Shown piece after piece: positions 25,737 to 34,000 of a DNA stretch of 64,000 bases; the stretch's first letter is position 1, and every line of letters begins with the position of its first letter. A program made the translations under genes and the position numbers. The notes under the pieces are model-generated. The model did not search any database and had not been told where the DNA came from. It saw only the letters and a list, made by a program, of their open reading frames with translations. The DNA is from Anaerolineae bacterium (GTDB lineage: Bacteria; Chloroflexota; Anaerolineae; 4572-78; J111): contig JAHDWA010000003.1 of the NCBI GenBank assembly GCA_023382535.1, forward strand, positions 293,761 through 357,760, written 5' to 3'.

Positions 25737-27559
25737 GTTTTTCCTTCGGTTCGGCGGGAGCCGAACTCGGCCCCCGCAGCGCCATTGCCAACTTTGGTCA
25801 GGAGCAGGAGGGACAGGCGTTCAATGGACGCATCGTCCTGCGCTTGCTGGTCTTTCTGCGGCCTCACTGGAGGCGCATGGTCGCCGCCTTTGGTTTGATG
25901 TTGGTCGCTTCGGCCTTAACCCTGGCCGCACCTTACCTCATGAAAGTAGCTATTGACCAGAACATTGCTCAGGGCGATATACCTGGGCTGACCCGGACCG
26001 GCCTGTTACTAACCGGAGTCTTTGTCGCCATTTACCTGGCCTCGGCGGGAGAACAGTACCTCCTCTCCTGGGTCGGGCAGCGGGTGCTGGCCAGCCTGCG
26101 CGCCAGCCTGTTCCGGCACTTGCAGACGCTCCCGCTGGGCTATCATGACACCAACATTGTTGGCGTGACTATTTCGCGGGTCATCAGCGATGTGGCCGTA
26201 ATTAACGAACTGCTGTCGCAGGGTTTGATTACCCTGATCGGCGACACCCTCATCCTGGCGGGAATTGTCGTCGTCATGCTCTCGCTGAGTCCCTGGCTGG
26301 CCCTGCTGACCTTTAGCGTTTTGCCGCTCATGGCCCTGGCCACCTATCTTTTCGCCCGGCGGGCTAAAGAGGCGTTTCGGCAAACGCGGGCCAAAATCGC
26401 CGCCGTGGTGGGCGACCTGGCCGAAGACATCTCCGGAATGCAGGTTATCCAGGCTTTCGCCCAGGAAGAAGCAGCCCTGGAGCGATTCGACAGCGTTAAC
26501 CGGGCTAATCGGGATACGACTATCGCGGCTATGTCACTCTCTTTTGTCTTCTTGCCCTCAGTTGAGTTTTTGGGGATGCTGGCCACGGCGATTGTGCTCT
26601 GGTCGGGCGGCCTGGCCGCGATGCGCGGCGAGATCACGCTGGGGATCATTGTCGCTTTCCTGGCCTATGTAACCCGCTTTTTCCAGCCAATCCAGGAACT
26701 CAGCCAGCTTTATACGACCATGCAGGCGGCGATGGCCGGCGGCGAACGGGTTTTGGCCTTGCTCGACACCCCTCCGGCAGTGGCTGACCGCCCCGATGCC
26801 ACGGACATGCCGCCGATTGTGGGCCGAGTGGAACTCCAGCACGTCTCCTTCTCTTATCGCGAAGACAGCCCGGTTCTGCATGATGTCAACCTGACCATAG
26901 AGCCGGGGCAGATGGTCGCTCTGGTGGGACCGACTGGCGCCGGCAAAACTTCTATTGTCAACTTGCTGGCTCGTTTCTATGAGGTGAGCGAGGGAGCAGT
27001 ACTGATTGACGGGCTGGACATCCGCCAGGTCAAACAGCATTCCCTGCGCCGGCAAATGGGCTTGGTCCCGCAAGACCCATTTCTTTTCTCCGGGACAATC
27101 GCCGACAACATTCGTTTTGGCCGGCCTGACGCCGCCGACGAAGAGATGGAGACAGCGGCCCGCCTGGCTAATGCTCACGAGTTCATTGCAGCCTTACCGG
27201 AAGGTTATCAAACCCCCATCCTGGAAGGCGGGGCCAACCTGTCCATTGGCCAGCGCCAGTTAATCTGCATTGCCCGAGCCGTTCTGGCCGATCCGCGCCT
27301 GCTGATTCTAGATGAAGCGACTTCAAGCGTGGACACAGTGACCGAGGCGCTGATCCAGGAGGCTCTGCAGCGGCTCATGCATGGCCGAACCGCTATTGTC
27401 ATTGCCCACCGGCTGAGCACCGTGCGGCAGGCTGACCTCATCTGTGTGGTAGAGGCCGGGCGTATCGTCGAACAGGGACGCCACGACGATCTGCTGGCCC
27501 AGGACCGTCTCTATCGCCGGCTCTACGACCGGCAATTTGTGGATTTTAACCTGGAATAA
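25733..27559 (+). CDS. ABC exporter half-transporter (subunit 2)
   Basis: Partner of the preceding gene. The permease domain is followed by an ATPase with Walker A GPTGAGKTS, Walker B LLILDEATSSVD with the catalytic Glu, and an unusual signature LSIGQRQ (Ile for Gly). In an exporter dimer this signature faces the partner's Walker A/B, so both deviations fall on the same ATP site, leaving one consensus and one degenerate site. Length 608 aa. It ends 18 bp before the convergent CotH gene; no terminator is evident there. Confidence 0.93.
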   Translation: MSFSFGSAGAELGPRSAIANFGQEQEGQAFNGRIVLRLLVFLRPHWRRMVAAFGLMLVASALTLAAPYLMKVAIDQNIAQGDIPGLTRTGLLLTGVFVAIYLASAGEQYLLSWVGQRVLASLRASLFRHLQTLPLGYHDTNIVGVTISRVISDVAVINELLSQGLITLIGDTLILAGIVVVMLSLSPWLALLTFSVLPLMALATYLFARRAKEAFRQTRAKIAAVVGDLAEDISGMQVIQAFAQEEAALERFDSVNRANRDTTIAAMSLSFVFLPSVEFLGMLATAIVLWSGGLAAMRGEITLGIIVAFLAYVTRFFQPIQELSQLYTTMQAAMAGGERVLALLDTPPAVADRPDATDMPPIVGRVELQHVSFSYREDSPVLHDVNLTIEPGQMVALVGPTGAGKTSIVNLLARFYEVSEGAVLIDGLDIRQVKQHSLRRQMGLVPQDPFLFSGTIADNIRFGRPDAADEEMETAARLANAHEFIAALPEGYQTPILEGGANLSIGQRQLICIARAVLADPRLLILDEATSSVDTVTEALIQEALQRLMHGRTAIVIAHRLSTVRQADLICVVEAGRIVEQGRHDDLLAQDRLYRRLYDRQFVDFNLE

Positions 27560-27577
27560 AAGCAGGTCTCTGGTCCG

Positions 27578-30538
27578 CTATTGAAAGGCGGTCTGCTCAG
27601 GCCCAGGCTCATCCCCTCCAGGCGACCCATTGACATCCGTACTGGCCCGCCAATTTTGGGGATTGTTCGGATCGCCGTCGGGTTCAACCAATACCAGCGA
27701 GTCTCCCCGGCCATCGGCGCTGACCGGCCAGCCGTTCGCATCGTCATAAGTTACTTCGATCAAAGGTTCGCCCTGGGCGTCGGTCATCAGGATTTTTTCG
27801 CCTTTGTTAGAGAGGTGACCATCATAGACGCCGCCGATAGGCACGCCGGGATATAATTCGGCAAAGGCAGCCGGATTGCTGACCAGGATCAGGGTGTTAC
27901 CCGGAGCCAGGAGCGGCGTGTTCGACGGAAAGCTAAAGTAAATGCCTTCGTCAATGGACACGTTAGACAGGTCTGCTGCACTGCTGCTCACATTCTTCAG
28001 TTCGATAAACTCGTAATCGTCCCCCTCGGCCGGGTTGTACATAATTTCGGTGATGCGGAGAGGTTGGCCTTCCTGGACCACACTAAAGCCGGCCTCGTGC
28101 AGGGCGCTCCAAACCGGCGCGGCGCTGGCGGACGGCTGGTCTAGCAGCACTCGTGCCTTGACCTGGGCACTGCCGGAGAGGAGGACCGGTCCCTGGTATA
28201 CCTGGGCGGTCGGACCAACTGCGCCGGTGACAGGCAGGCGGGGGTCGGAGCCGTCGGTAGTGTAATAAATCGTGCCCTCCTCGAGTGATTTGTCGGGTAG
28301 GGACATGCTCAGGCTAAAGCCGGATTTAACCAGGCCACCCTCCTGGCTGAAGAGGGGTGGATCAATCTGCGGATAGTAGCCAGCTTCCCGCGCCCAGGCA
28401 ATTACTTTGGCCGCCTGGCCGTCCATTTGGTTAAAAACAGCTTTATTGGCTTCACGCCAGGCATCGTGAGAGAGCGGTGAGCCTGGAGCGGCGTCGCCCC
28501 AGCGGGCTGCTTCGGCTATCATGGCGTAGTTAAGGGTTTGACTTAGTTTCAGCCAGCGAGTCTGAGCAGAAGCGTCAGCGAGAGCACCCTCATTCGACAG
28601 ATGTTTATACAGGCGGTCGGCTACCTGCATGCGGAAATCAGGATTCTCCAGCAAAGTTTGAAACAGGGAGTCCACCAGACCGAACTGAGAGCTGCTCGGC
28701 TGCTCCGCAGCTATGGGCGTACTGATTGGAGAAGCAGAGTTGTCTACTTCAGGCCAGAGGAGAAGCTTCCCCCGGCCGACCGAGTCGGTCCGGTTAATTG
28801 CGGCGTACCAGCTATTCTCCGGCCAGCCGAGAAGCTGGATATACCACTTCAAGATCATTGTATCGCTAAATTCAACCGGATCGAAGTACGAGGCGACTTC
28901 GGCATATTTTGGGGCCAAATCATCGCTCCGTTCCGGGCCGGCTTCAAACTGCTCGGCAAAGGTCAGGGTAGTAAACAGGTAATCTAAGCGATCAATGCCG
29001 CTATTCTCCTCTTTATTGAACGGCCCATCAGGAGTGGCAACAAACCAATCTTCCTTCTCACCGCCCAGGTACGCGGCCATATATGAAGTATCCGGTCTTT
29101 CAGCCAGCCGGTATACCCCCCAGTACAGCCCATTGAGATAAAGATGAACAAAGCTACTGCTGGGACCCAGCCCTGACATGGCGATTTGGGCGTCATGCAG
29201 CCATGTGTCGCGGGTATAAGCGGTTGGCTCGCTCAGAGTCCCGGGTTGCAGCACCAGCGTGTCGAATTCGTCTACAGGTGAGTTGGGAAAAACGGGATAC
29301 TCCAGCTTGGTCGGGCCATATTCGTGTTTAAATAACAGCCGGAAAGCTCGCTTAGGATCAAACTCACCCTGTTCTGCTTCCTCTTGCAGCCTGATGCCTG
29401 CATTGGCCTGGAAGCCCGGCTGATCCCCACCAGGATAGAGCAGCTCGATAGAAACCGGGTACTCCCACTCGGCTTTGCCATCAGCAGAATGGGTGTGGAG
29501 GTCAAAAAAGCTTTGTCCGGCCATTACCACCGACATAACCGGCAGCGCTTTAAGACCCTCGGGTAGGGTATCTTGATAACGGGCCTCATTGACCACAGCC
29601 GGGTCCAGCTCATAGTCGGCGCTAACCGGCGTGACGCCTGTTTGGCCGCTGGCGTCGGTGCTGAGCTGTGCCCCCCAACTTGCCGGAAAGCCGGCCGGGG
29701 TAGCCGGCTGGGCAAGCACGTCAGCCAGGAAAACATAGCTCTGGGTGGCAATGGTAGAGGGCAAAAAACTGGGCCGGAAGGCAGCCGCCCGCAGGACGGT
29801 GGTTGTATTAACGGCAATAGGCTCGTCATAGATGCTGCCGTTGGTTTCGCTCGGTTCACTGCCGTCGGTGGTGTAACGAATGGTCGCGCCGGGCGTGTCC
29901 GCAGTTAGAAAAACCGTAAAAGGCGCATGATAAAAACCCCGCCCGGCGCTAAATTGCACCGGCGAAACGACCCCGGCCCAGAGCGCCGTTTCATCGTTGG
30001 CTCCGCCAGGAGTGGGCCGGCCCAGGTAGCCATTAGCCAGTGCCGATCCGTACCGCCCATAAGCCATATCACCAAACTGCTCCGGGTACAATGGGCCAAC
30101 TCCATCCATCACCCGGTCATCCAGAATGTTGGTCAGCGCCAGGTAATCGCCGCTTTGGCTCAGCTTGAAGTTGGTGTGCAGGACGGCGCCCGGCCCGCTG
30201 GCGCGGCGATCCTTGCCCGAGGCAAACACCACCAGATAGTCATGACTGCCCAGGGTAACATCGGGAAAGGGCCATTTTTGCAGATCGTCGGGGTCGTCGG
30301 TCAAAGCCCAAGACCCCAGGTTGACGGCTGTATTGCCGGGATTATAAATTTCGATCCAATCTGAGTAATCCCCGTCTTCGTCGGTGAGGCCGCTTTCGTT
30401 ATCGGCCATAAATTCGTTAATCAGCAAACCATTTGTTTTCTGGTTAGCGGCTGCGCTCGATATTTGCCCGGCGCTCAGCACCAGAAAGATGAGAATAACC
30501 GACCAGAAGAAGAACTGCTGCCCTCTTTTTTTGTTCAT
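27578..30538 (-). CDS. Secreted CotH-family protein with lamin-tail and chitobiase-like domains
   Basis: 986-residue exported protein. Signal peptide at ~10-31 (FFFWSVILIFLVLSAGQISSA). Domains in order: lamin-tail domain (~37-150, LLINEFMADNE ... DWIEIYNPGNTAVNLGSW), chitobiase/hexosaminidase C-terminal-like beta domain (~200-270, TIRYTTDGSEPSETNGSIY), a CotH domain (~330-680, ELLYPGG, AGIRLQ, FRLLFKHEYG, YLNGLYWGVYRLAERPD), a second chitobiase-like domain (~740-830, TIYYTTDGSDPR), and a C-terminal lamin-tail domain (~835-930). The W-D segment usual in CotH kinases is replaced by LLWPEVDNSAS, so kinase activity may be lost. It follows the other cotH gene by 19 bases, same strand. Confidence 0.9.
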   Translation of the reverse strand: MNKKRGQQFFFWSVILIFLVLSAGQISSAAANQKTNGLLINEFMADNESGLTDEDGDYSDWIEIYNPGNTAVNLGSWALTDDPDDLQKWPFPDVTLGSHDYLVVFASGKDRRASGPGAVLHTNFKLSQSGDYLALTNILDDRVMDGVGPLYPEQFGDMAYGRYGSALANGYLGRPTPGGANDETALWAGVVSPVQFSAGRGFYHAPFTVFLTADTPGATIRYTTDGSEPSETNGSIYDEPIAVNTTTVLRAAAFRPSFLPSTIATQSYVFLADVLAQPATPAGFPASWGAQLSTDASGQTGVTPVSADYELDPAVVNEARYQDTLPEGLKALPVMSVVMAGQSFFDLHTHSADGKAEWEYPVSIELLYPGGDQPGFQANAGIRLQEEAEQGEFDPKRAFRLLFKHEYGPTKLEYPVFPNSPVDEFDTLVLQPGTLSEPTAYTRDTWLHDAQIAMSGLGPSSSFVHLYLNGLYWGVYRLAERPDTSYMAAYLGGEKEDWFVATPDGPFNKEENSGIDRLDYLFTTLTFAEQFEAGPERSDDLAPKYAEVASYFDPVEFSDTMILKWYIQLLGWPENSWYAAINRTDSVGRGKLLLWPEVDNSASPISTPIAAEQPSSSQFGLVDSLFQTLLENPDFRMQVADRLYKHLSNEGALADASAQTRWLKLSQTLNYAMIAEAARWGDAAPGSPLSHDAWREANKAVFNQMDGQAAKVIAWAREAGYYPQIDPPLFSQEGGLVKSGFSLSMSLPDKSLEEGTIYYTTDGSDPRLPVTGAVGPTAQVYQGPVLLSGSAQVKARVLLDQPSASAAPVWSALHEAGFSVVQEGQPLRITEIMYNPAEGDDYEFIELKNVSSSAADLSNVSIDEGIYFSFPSNTPLLAPGNTLILVSNPAAFAELYPGVPIGGVYDGHLSNKGEKILMTDAQGEPLIEVTYDDANGWPVSADGRGDSLVLVEPDGDPNNPQNWRASTDVNGSPGGDEPGPEQTAFQ

Positions 30539-30557
30539 ATGCTAATCCGTTGACTCC

Positions 30558-32219
30558 TTATTGGCAGCTCGTAAAGGTTTGATTGCGCATTACATCCAGG
30601 TGGTGCAGCATGACCTCTTGCCGTTCATCCACAAAATTCAGAGCCTGTTGCACGCTGTGGTCAAAGTTGGCCACGCCCATATCCGGGGCCCAGCGGGCAG
30701 CTTCCAGCGCAATAAACGGCCTGACAATCTCCGCCTGTTTTAAAATTTCCGCTTTAACCCGCTCTTTTGAGAGCTGGCCAACCTCATTCGAGGGACGGTT
30801 GGTGGTATTCTCCACGCCCAGGTATTCTCGCGCCCTTTGCCAAAATTGAACTTTTAACCAGCAATTTTTGATAAAAGGTTTTTCCAGGATGCGGGTGATA
30901 CTGTCGTGCGGGCTGTAAGCTCGCTCCAGGGTGTTGATGTCGTTCTTAAAGCCGCCATCAGCGCTGCCCAGCGTGGTTTCAGCATCCCAGACCATCATCC
31001 GCCACTTGCCCTGATTGGCCTTGGCGCCCGAATCCATGCGCCGGTAAACAATCCAATTAGAATCCGGCCAATCCAAGTTTTGTACGTATGCCTCTAAAAA
31101 TAGATAGGAAAAGACATTCTCCAGGTCTACCCGGTTCTGCAGCACGCCAATGTTGCCGGGGACCGAAAAATCGGCGCTGCCAACCCAATTTTGGTTTTCC
31201 AACCAGCCGGCGTAATCGCCTTCTTTGACCTCTTCCCGGTTATACCAGACCCCATTTTCCCAGCCGCTTTCTTTGGTAATAATATTCCATTCTGCGTCTT
31301 TGTCGGAGTAGGAGCGGAGAAACTGCTGGTCAATTCGCTCGGTCAAATTGTACAGACCCCAGAACTCGCCGTTAAGATAGAGCAGCACCCATGAGCCGTG
31401 AGCAATTGGCTGGCCCATGTCTCGGTGCAGATTGCGCACCACCTGGTCGTTAATGTATCTGGCGGAGAGATGTTTATCCGATAGGCCGGGAATACCGCGA
31501 TGGAAAAAGGTATCCTGAAAGCCGGCCCTTAGTACCAGTTTATCAAACTTGGTCACCGGGCTATCGGGAAAAAGAGGATATTCCAGGTTGCCAGGTCCGC
31601 CGTAAGATTTGCGGAAGTAGATGCGATAAGATTTTTTGGGACTGTACAGGCGGGAGAAGTTACCGTGGACTCTAATCCCGGCCTTGACATTGAATTGAAC
31701 CTGTCCGCCGGGCGCGAAGTATTCCATATTGATCGGGCGCTCCCAATCGGTGCCCCGCTCTTCAGGAAAAGCATGGAGGGTATTCAGGTCATTCCAGTCG
31801 GCGGTAATCGAAATGACGGGGATGGTTTGGTCGTAATTGATGACCAAATAAGATTTGGTGTAAACATCGCCCACCGCTGACCCATCTTTAAAAATCTGCG
31901 CGCGAATAACGGTCGGTTTGTCAACGGTGAACGGGCCGGTGTACGGCGTGCTGTTGGCATCGGGTAGGGCGCCGTTGGTCGTGTAGCGAATAGTCCCACC
32001 CGCAACCTGGCTGGTGAGGCTGATTTGTAAAGGCTGCGTGGGCGCCTGCGAATCCTTAGAAAAAGTAATCGTTTGGCCCGGCGTATTCTCCTTGGCCGCG
32101 ACTGATGTTGCGCCTACCCCCCAAGCGGGCACAACTTCGCTGACCAGAAGAATCGCCATTAAAACCAACCAGATCGAGCCCATCCGAAGCCATAATAGCC
32201 GGCTTTGTCGGAAGTTCAT
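30558..32219 (-). CDS. Secreted CotH kinase-family protein
   Basis: 553 residues. Signal peptide at ~12-33. A chitobiase-like beta domain (~45-120, TIRYTTNGALPDANSTPYTG) precedes the CotH domain (~130-500) with MEYFAPGG, AGIRVHGNFSR, KKSYRIYFRKSYG, YLNGEFWGLYNLTERID and KWRMMVWDAETTLG. The last carries the W-D-x-E segment expected of active members. CotH proteins in spore formers phosphorylate coat proteins; in non-sporulating bacteria the target is unknown. GAGGAGG precedes the ATG. It is the first gene of a two-gene unit driven by the promoter near 32557-32584. Confidence 0.9.
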   Translation of the reverse strand: MNFRQSRLLWLRMGSIWLVLMAILLVSEVVPAWGVGATSVAAKENTPGQTITFSKDSQAPTQPLQISLTSQVAGGTIRYTTNGALPDANSTPYTGPFTVDKPTVIRAQIFKDGSAVGDVYTKSYLVINYDQTIPVISITADWNDLNTLHAFPEERGTDWERPINMEYFAPGGQVQFNVKAGIRVHGNFSRLYSPKKSYRIYFRKSYGGPGNLEYPLFPDSPVTKFDKLVLRAGFQDTFFHRGIPGLSDKHLSARYINDQVVRNLHRDMGQPIAHGSWVLLYLNGEFWGLYNLTERIDQQFLRSYSDKDAEWNIITKESGWENGVWYNREEVKEGDYAGWLENQNWVGSADFSVPGNIGVLQNRVDLENVFSYLFLEAYVQNLDWPDSNWIVYRRMDSGAKANQGKWRMMVWDAETTLGSADGGFKNDINTLERAYSPHDSITRILEKPFIKNCWLKVQFWQRAREYLGVENTTNRPSNEVGQLSKERVKAEILKQAEIVRPFIALEAARWAPDMGVANFDHSVQQALNFVDERQEVMLHHLDVMRNQTFTSCQ

Positions 32220-32556
32220 CGGTTCCTCCTCTTGATCCAGAACAAAATAAGCATAATTTCAACAGCTATAAGTCATCCAGGCTGTGAGTACCACCTCCTG
32301 GAGGACTGATTTTAACAAATAAAGGATCTCAGATCCCTGGGCGTATAAACTGGCAAATTTGACGAATGAAATGCCAGGGTTCGACAAAGTTAAGGAACTC
32401 AGTTACGTTTGGTTTTAGAAGTTTAGGCGGACCCAAACTGATGGTCTTGCAGCATGCTTGGCCGGAAGTCGAGGAGGAACTGGAAAACTCGGTAGTAATC
32501 TCATTTTGAACGTTCAATACACTTCTATCTTGAAAATAACTACCAATAAGATAGTA

Positions 32557-32584
32557 ATTATACAAACGGACTTTAACGTGTCAA
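32557..32584 (-). promoter_or_regulatory. Consensus sigma-70 promoter for the cotH pair
   Basis: On the minus strand TTGACA (32584-32579) and TATAAT (32562-32557) are separated by 16 nt, a full consensus match at both hexamers. Transcription would run through a ~335-nt leader before the cotH start. Confidence 0.8.
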
Positions 32585-32590
32585 GCGCAC

Positions 32591-32619
32591 TTTACAAGAT
32601 CAAGCAAAAGTGATACAAT
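32591..32619 (+). promoter_or_regulatory. Promoter toward the HxlR gene
   Basis: TTTACA (32591-32596), 17-nt spacer, TACAAT (32614-32619). The two -35 boxes are 6 bp apart, back to back with the cotH promoter. Confidence 0.65.
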
Positions 32620-32701
32620 GTGGCCCACTGCCACAGAATGTCAGGTGATTTGGGAAGTAGCCTGATTACAGTATAGCTTATTTGGGAACAGGGCGCATCA
32701 T

Positions 32702-32786
32702 CCTAAAGTTGTAGATTGCCGGCTTTAGGCTAAGCGAAGTTGCTTTCTTGTGACCCTCTTGTTCCCAAACTCAATTTGGGAACAAG
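32702..32786. repeat. Two hairpins in the HxlR leader
   Basis: CCTAAAG (32702-32708) with CTTTAGG (32723-32729), and a 12-bp perfect pair CTTGTTCCCAAA (32758-32769) with TTTGGGAACAAG (32775-32786). Similar arms recur at 38432-38502, suggesting one repeat family. Confidence 0.7.
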
Positions 32787-32846
32787 AAAGTAAAGAAGTT
32801 TTGGGAACCCGAGAACGGGCTAAGTAGTTGGAGGGAGGTACATTCG

Positions 32847-33188
32847 ATGGAAGCATGTCCCGTAGGACGCGTCGCCCACTTATTGGGCGATAAGTGGGCT
32901 TTGCTCATTATTCGCGATTTAGTGACAGGCTGCAAACGGTTTGGCGAGTTACAAAAGTCAATGGGTCATGTGAGTCCGCGGACTTTGTCGGCGCGGTTGA
33001 GTACTCTGGAAGCGGCTGGACTCGTCGTGCGTCGAGCTTATGCTGAGATCCCCCCGCGCGTCGAGTACTCTCTGACCGAAAAGGGTTGGGCGCTGCTGCC
33101 TTTGCTGCAAGCCATGCGGGATTATGGGGAAAAATGGCTGCAGCCGGCTTTTAACTGCCAAACAGAACTTGATAAATTTGAGCTGTAA
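32847..33188 (+). CDS. HxlR-family transcriptional regulator
   Basis: 113-residue winged-helix regulator. It has the family N-terminus CPVGRVAHLLGDKWALLIIRDL (the single Cys is common in redox- or electrophile-sensing members), the recognition segment RFGELQKSMGHVSPRTLSARLSTLEAAGLV, and YSLTEKGWALLPLLQAM. GGAGGGAGG precedes the ATG. Its 3' end overlaps the convergent aldolase gene by 38 bp. Its regulatory target is not evident. Confidence 0.92.
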   Translation: MEACPVGRVAHLLGDKWALLIIRDLVTGCKRFGELQKSMGHVSPRTLSARLSTLEAAGLVVRRAYAEIPPRVEYSLTEKGWALLPLLQAMRDYGEKWLQPAFNCQTELDKFEL

Positions 33189-33903
33189 CTGCTTGCGGGT
33201 CTTCAGCTTGCCAGACCCGCCGGCCAATGGCGACACCCGCCGCCCCCGCCGCAACAGCATCACGAGCCAGCACTGTCGTGGAATTGTCGTTACCCTGGCT
33301 GGGACCGCCAGCCACGATAATGGGCACGGGCGCAGCCGTGACCACTTGCTTAAAGTCCTCAACGTTGCCACAGTAGTTGGTCTTGACGATATCAGCCCCA
33401 ATTTCCATCCCAATCCGCGCCGCGTGAGCGATTGCTTCAACGTCGTAGGCGCGGTCGCCGGGCGGCATCATCTCGGCAACGACAGGCATATTGTAGCGCT
33501 GGCTGGCGTCAACCAGACTGGCTAACCAGCGATAAATCTCGATATCCCCGGCCCGCCCAAAAAAAACTGAGACGGCGATGGCATCAGCATCCATGCGCAG
33601 GGCGGTTTCCAACGAAGCAATCGGCGTTTCCTGAGTGCCCTCCTGGCTCAATCCGGCAGTTAGACTGATCCGCAGCACCACCCCGGCTGCCGGCGGAACA
33701 AGCGAGGCGACTTCCCGATAAAAGCCAGGCGAGATAAGCAGCGCATTGGCGCCGCCTTTTAACACCGCCTCGGTAATAGCGCGGGGACGATCAATTCCCT
33801 TTTTTGGCCCAAGCCAGCCGCCATGATCCAGGGGGGCCATTAAACAACGCTTATGCGGGCCGACCAGCAACCGGCCCAGCCGCCTTGATTCTCCAGTTGT
33901 CAT
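33151..33903 (-). CDS. Class I aldolase, DeoC/LsrF/FbaB type
   Basis: TIM-barrel Schiff-base aldolase. Visible are MAPLDHGGWLGPKKG near the N-terminus (family L-D-H-G), VVAEMMPPGD, the Schiff-base lysine segment GADIVKTNYCGN, and the phosphate-binding PIIVAGGPSQ and GAAGVAIGRRVWQ. I take the ATG at 33903 with GAAGGAG before it (250 aa); an upstream in-frame start at 33945 lacks this. As last gene of the operon it probably cleaves the phosphorylated ketose made by the upstream dehydrogenase and kinase (inference). ADH-synthase-like or LsrF-like functions are alternatives. Confidence 0.87.
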   Translation of the reverse strand: MTTGESRRLGRLLVGPHKRCLMAPLDHGGWLGPKKGIDRPRAITEAVLKGGANALLISPGFYREVASLVPPAAGVVLRISLTAGLSQEGTQETPIASLETALRMDADAIAVSVFFGRAGDIEIYRWLASLVDASQRYNMPVVAEMMPPGDRAYDVEAIAHAARIGMEIGADIVKTNYCGNVEDFKQVVTAAPVPIIVAGGPSQGNDNSTTVLARDAVAAGAAGVAIGRRVWQAEDPQAVTAQIYQVLFGS

Positions 33904-34000
33904 AAACTGAACTCCTTCACGAATAGATCCATCCCGTTCCCACACTTCACGTCAGTTTGAGAACGAGATAGCAGGAATAGATTTTGTAGGATAAGTTGCT

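Larger units (their letters stand above)
32220..32846. other. 627-bp divergent intergenic region with long leaders
   Basis: No coding sequence supported. It holds back-to-back promoters at 32557-32619, a ~335-nt leader toward cotH, and a ~225-nt leader toward the HxlR gene. Also present are a 12-bp palindrome TTGAACGTTCAA (32506-32517) and two hairpins (32702-32786). Confidence 0.6.
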
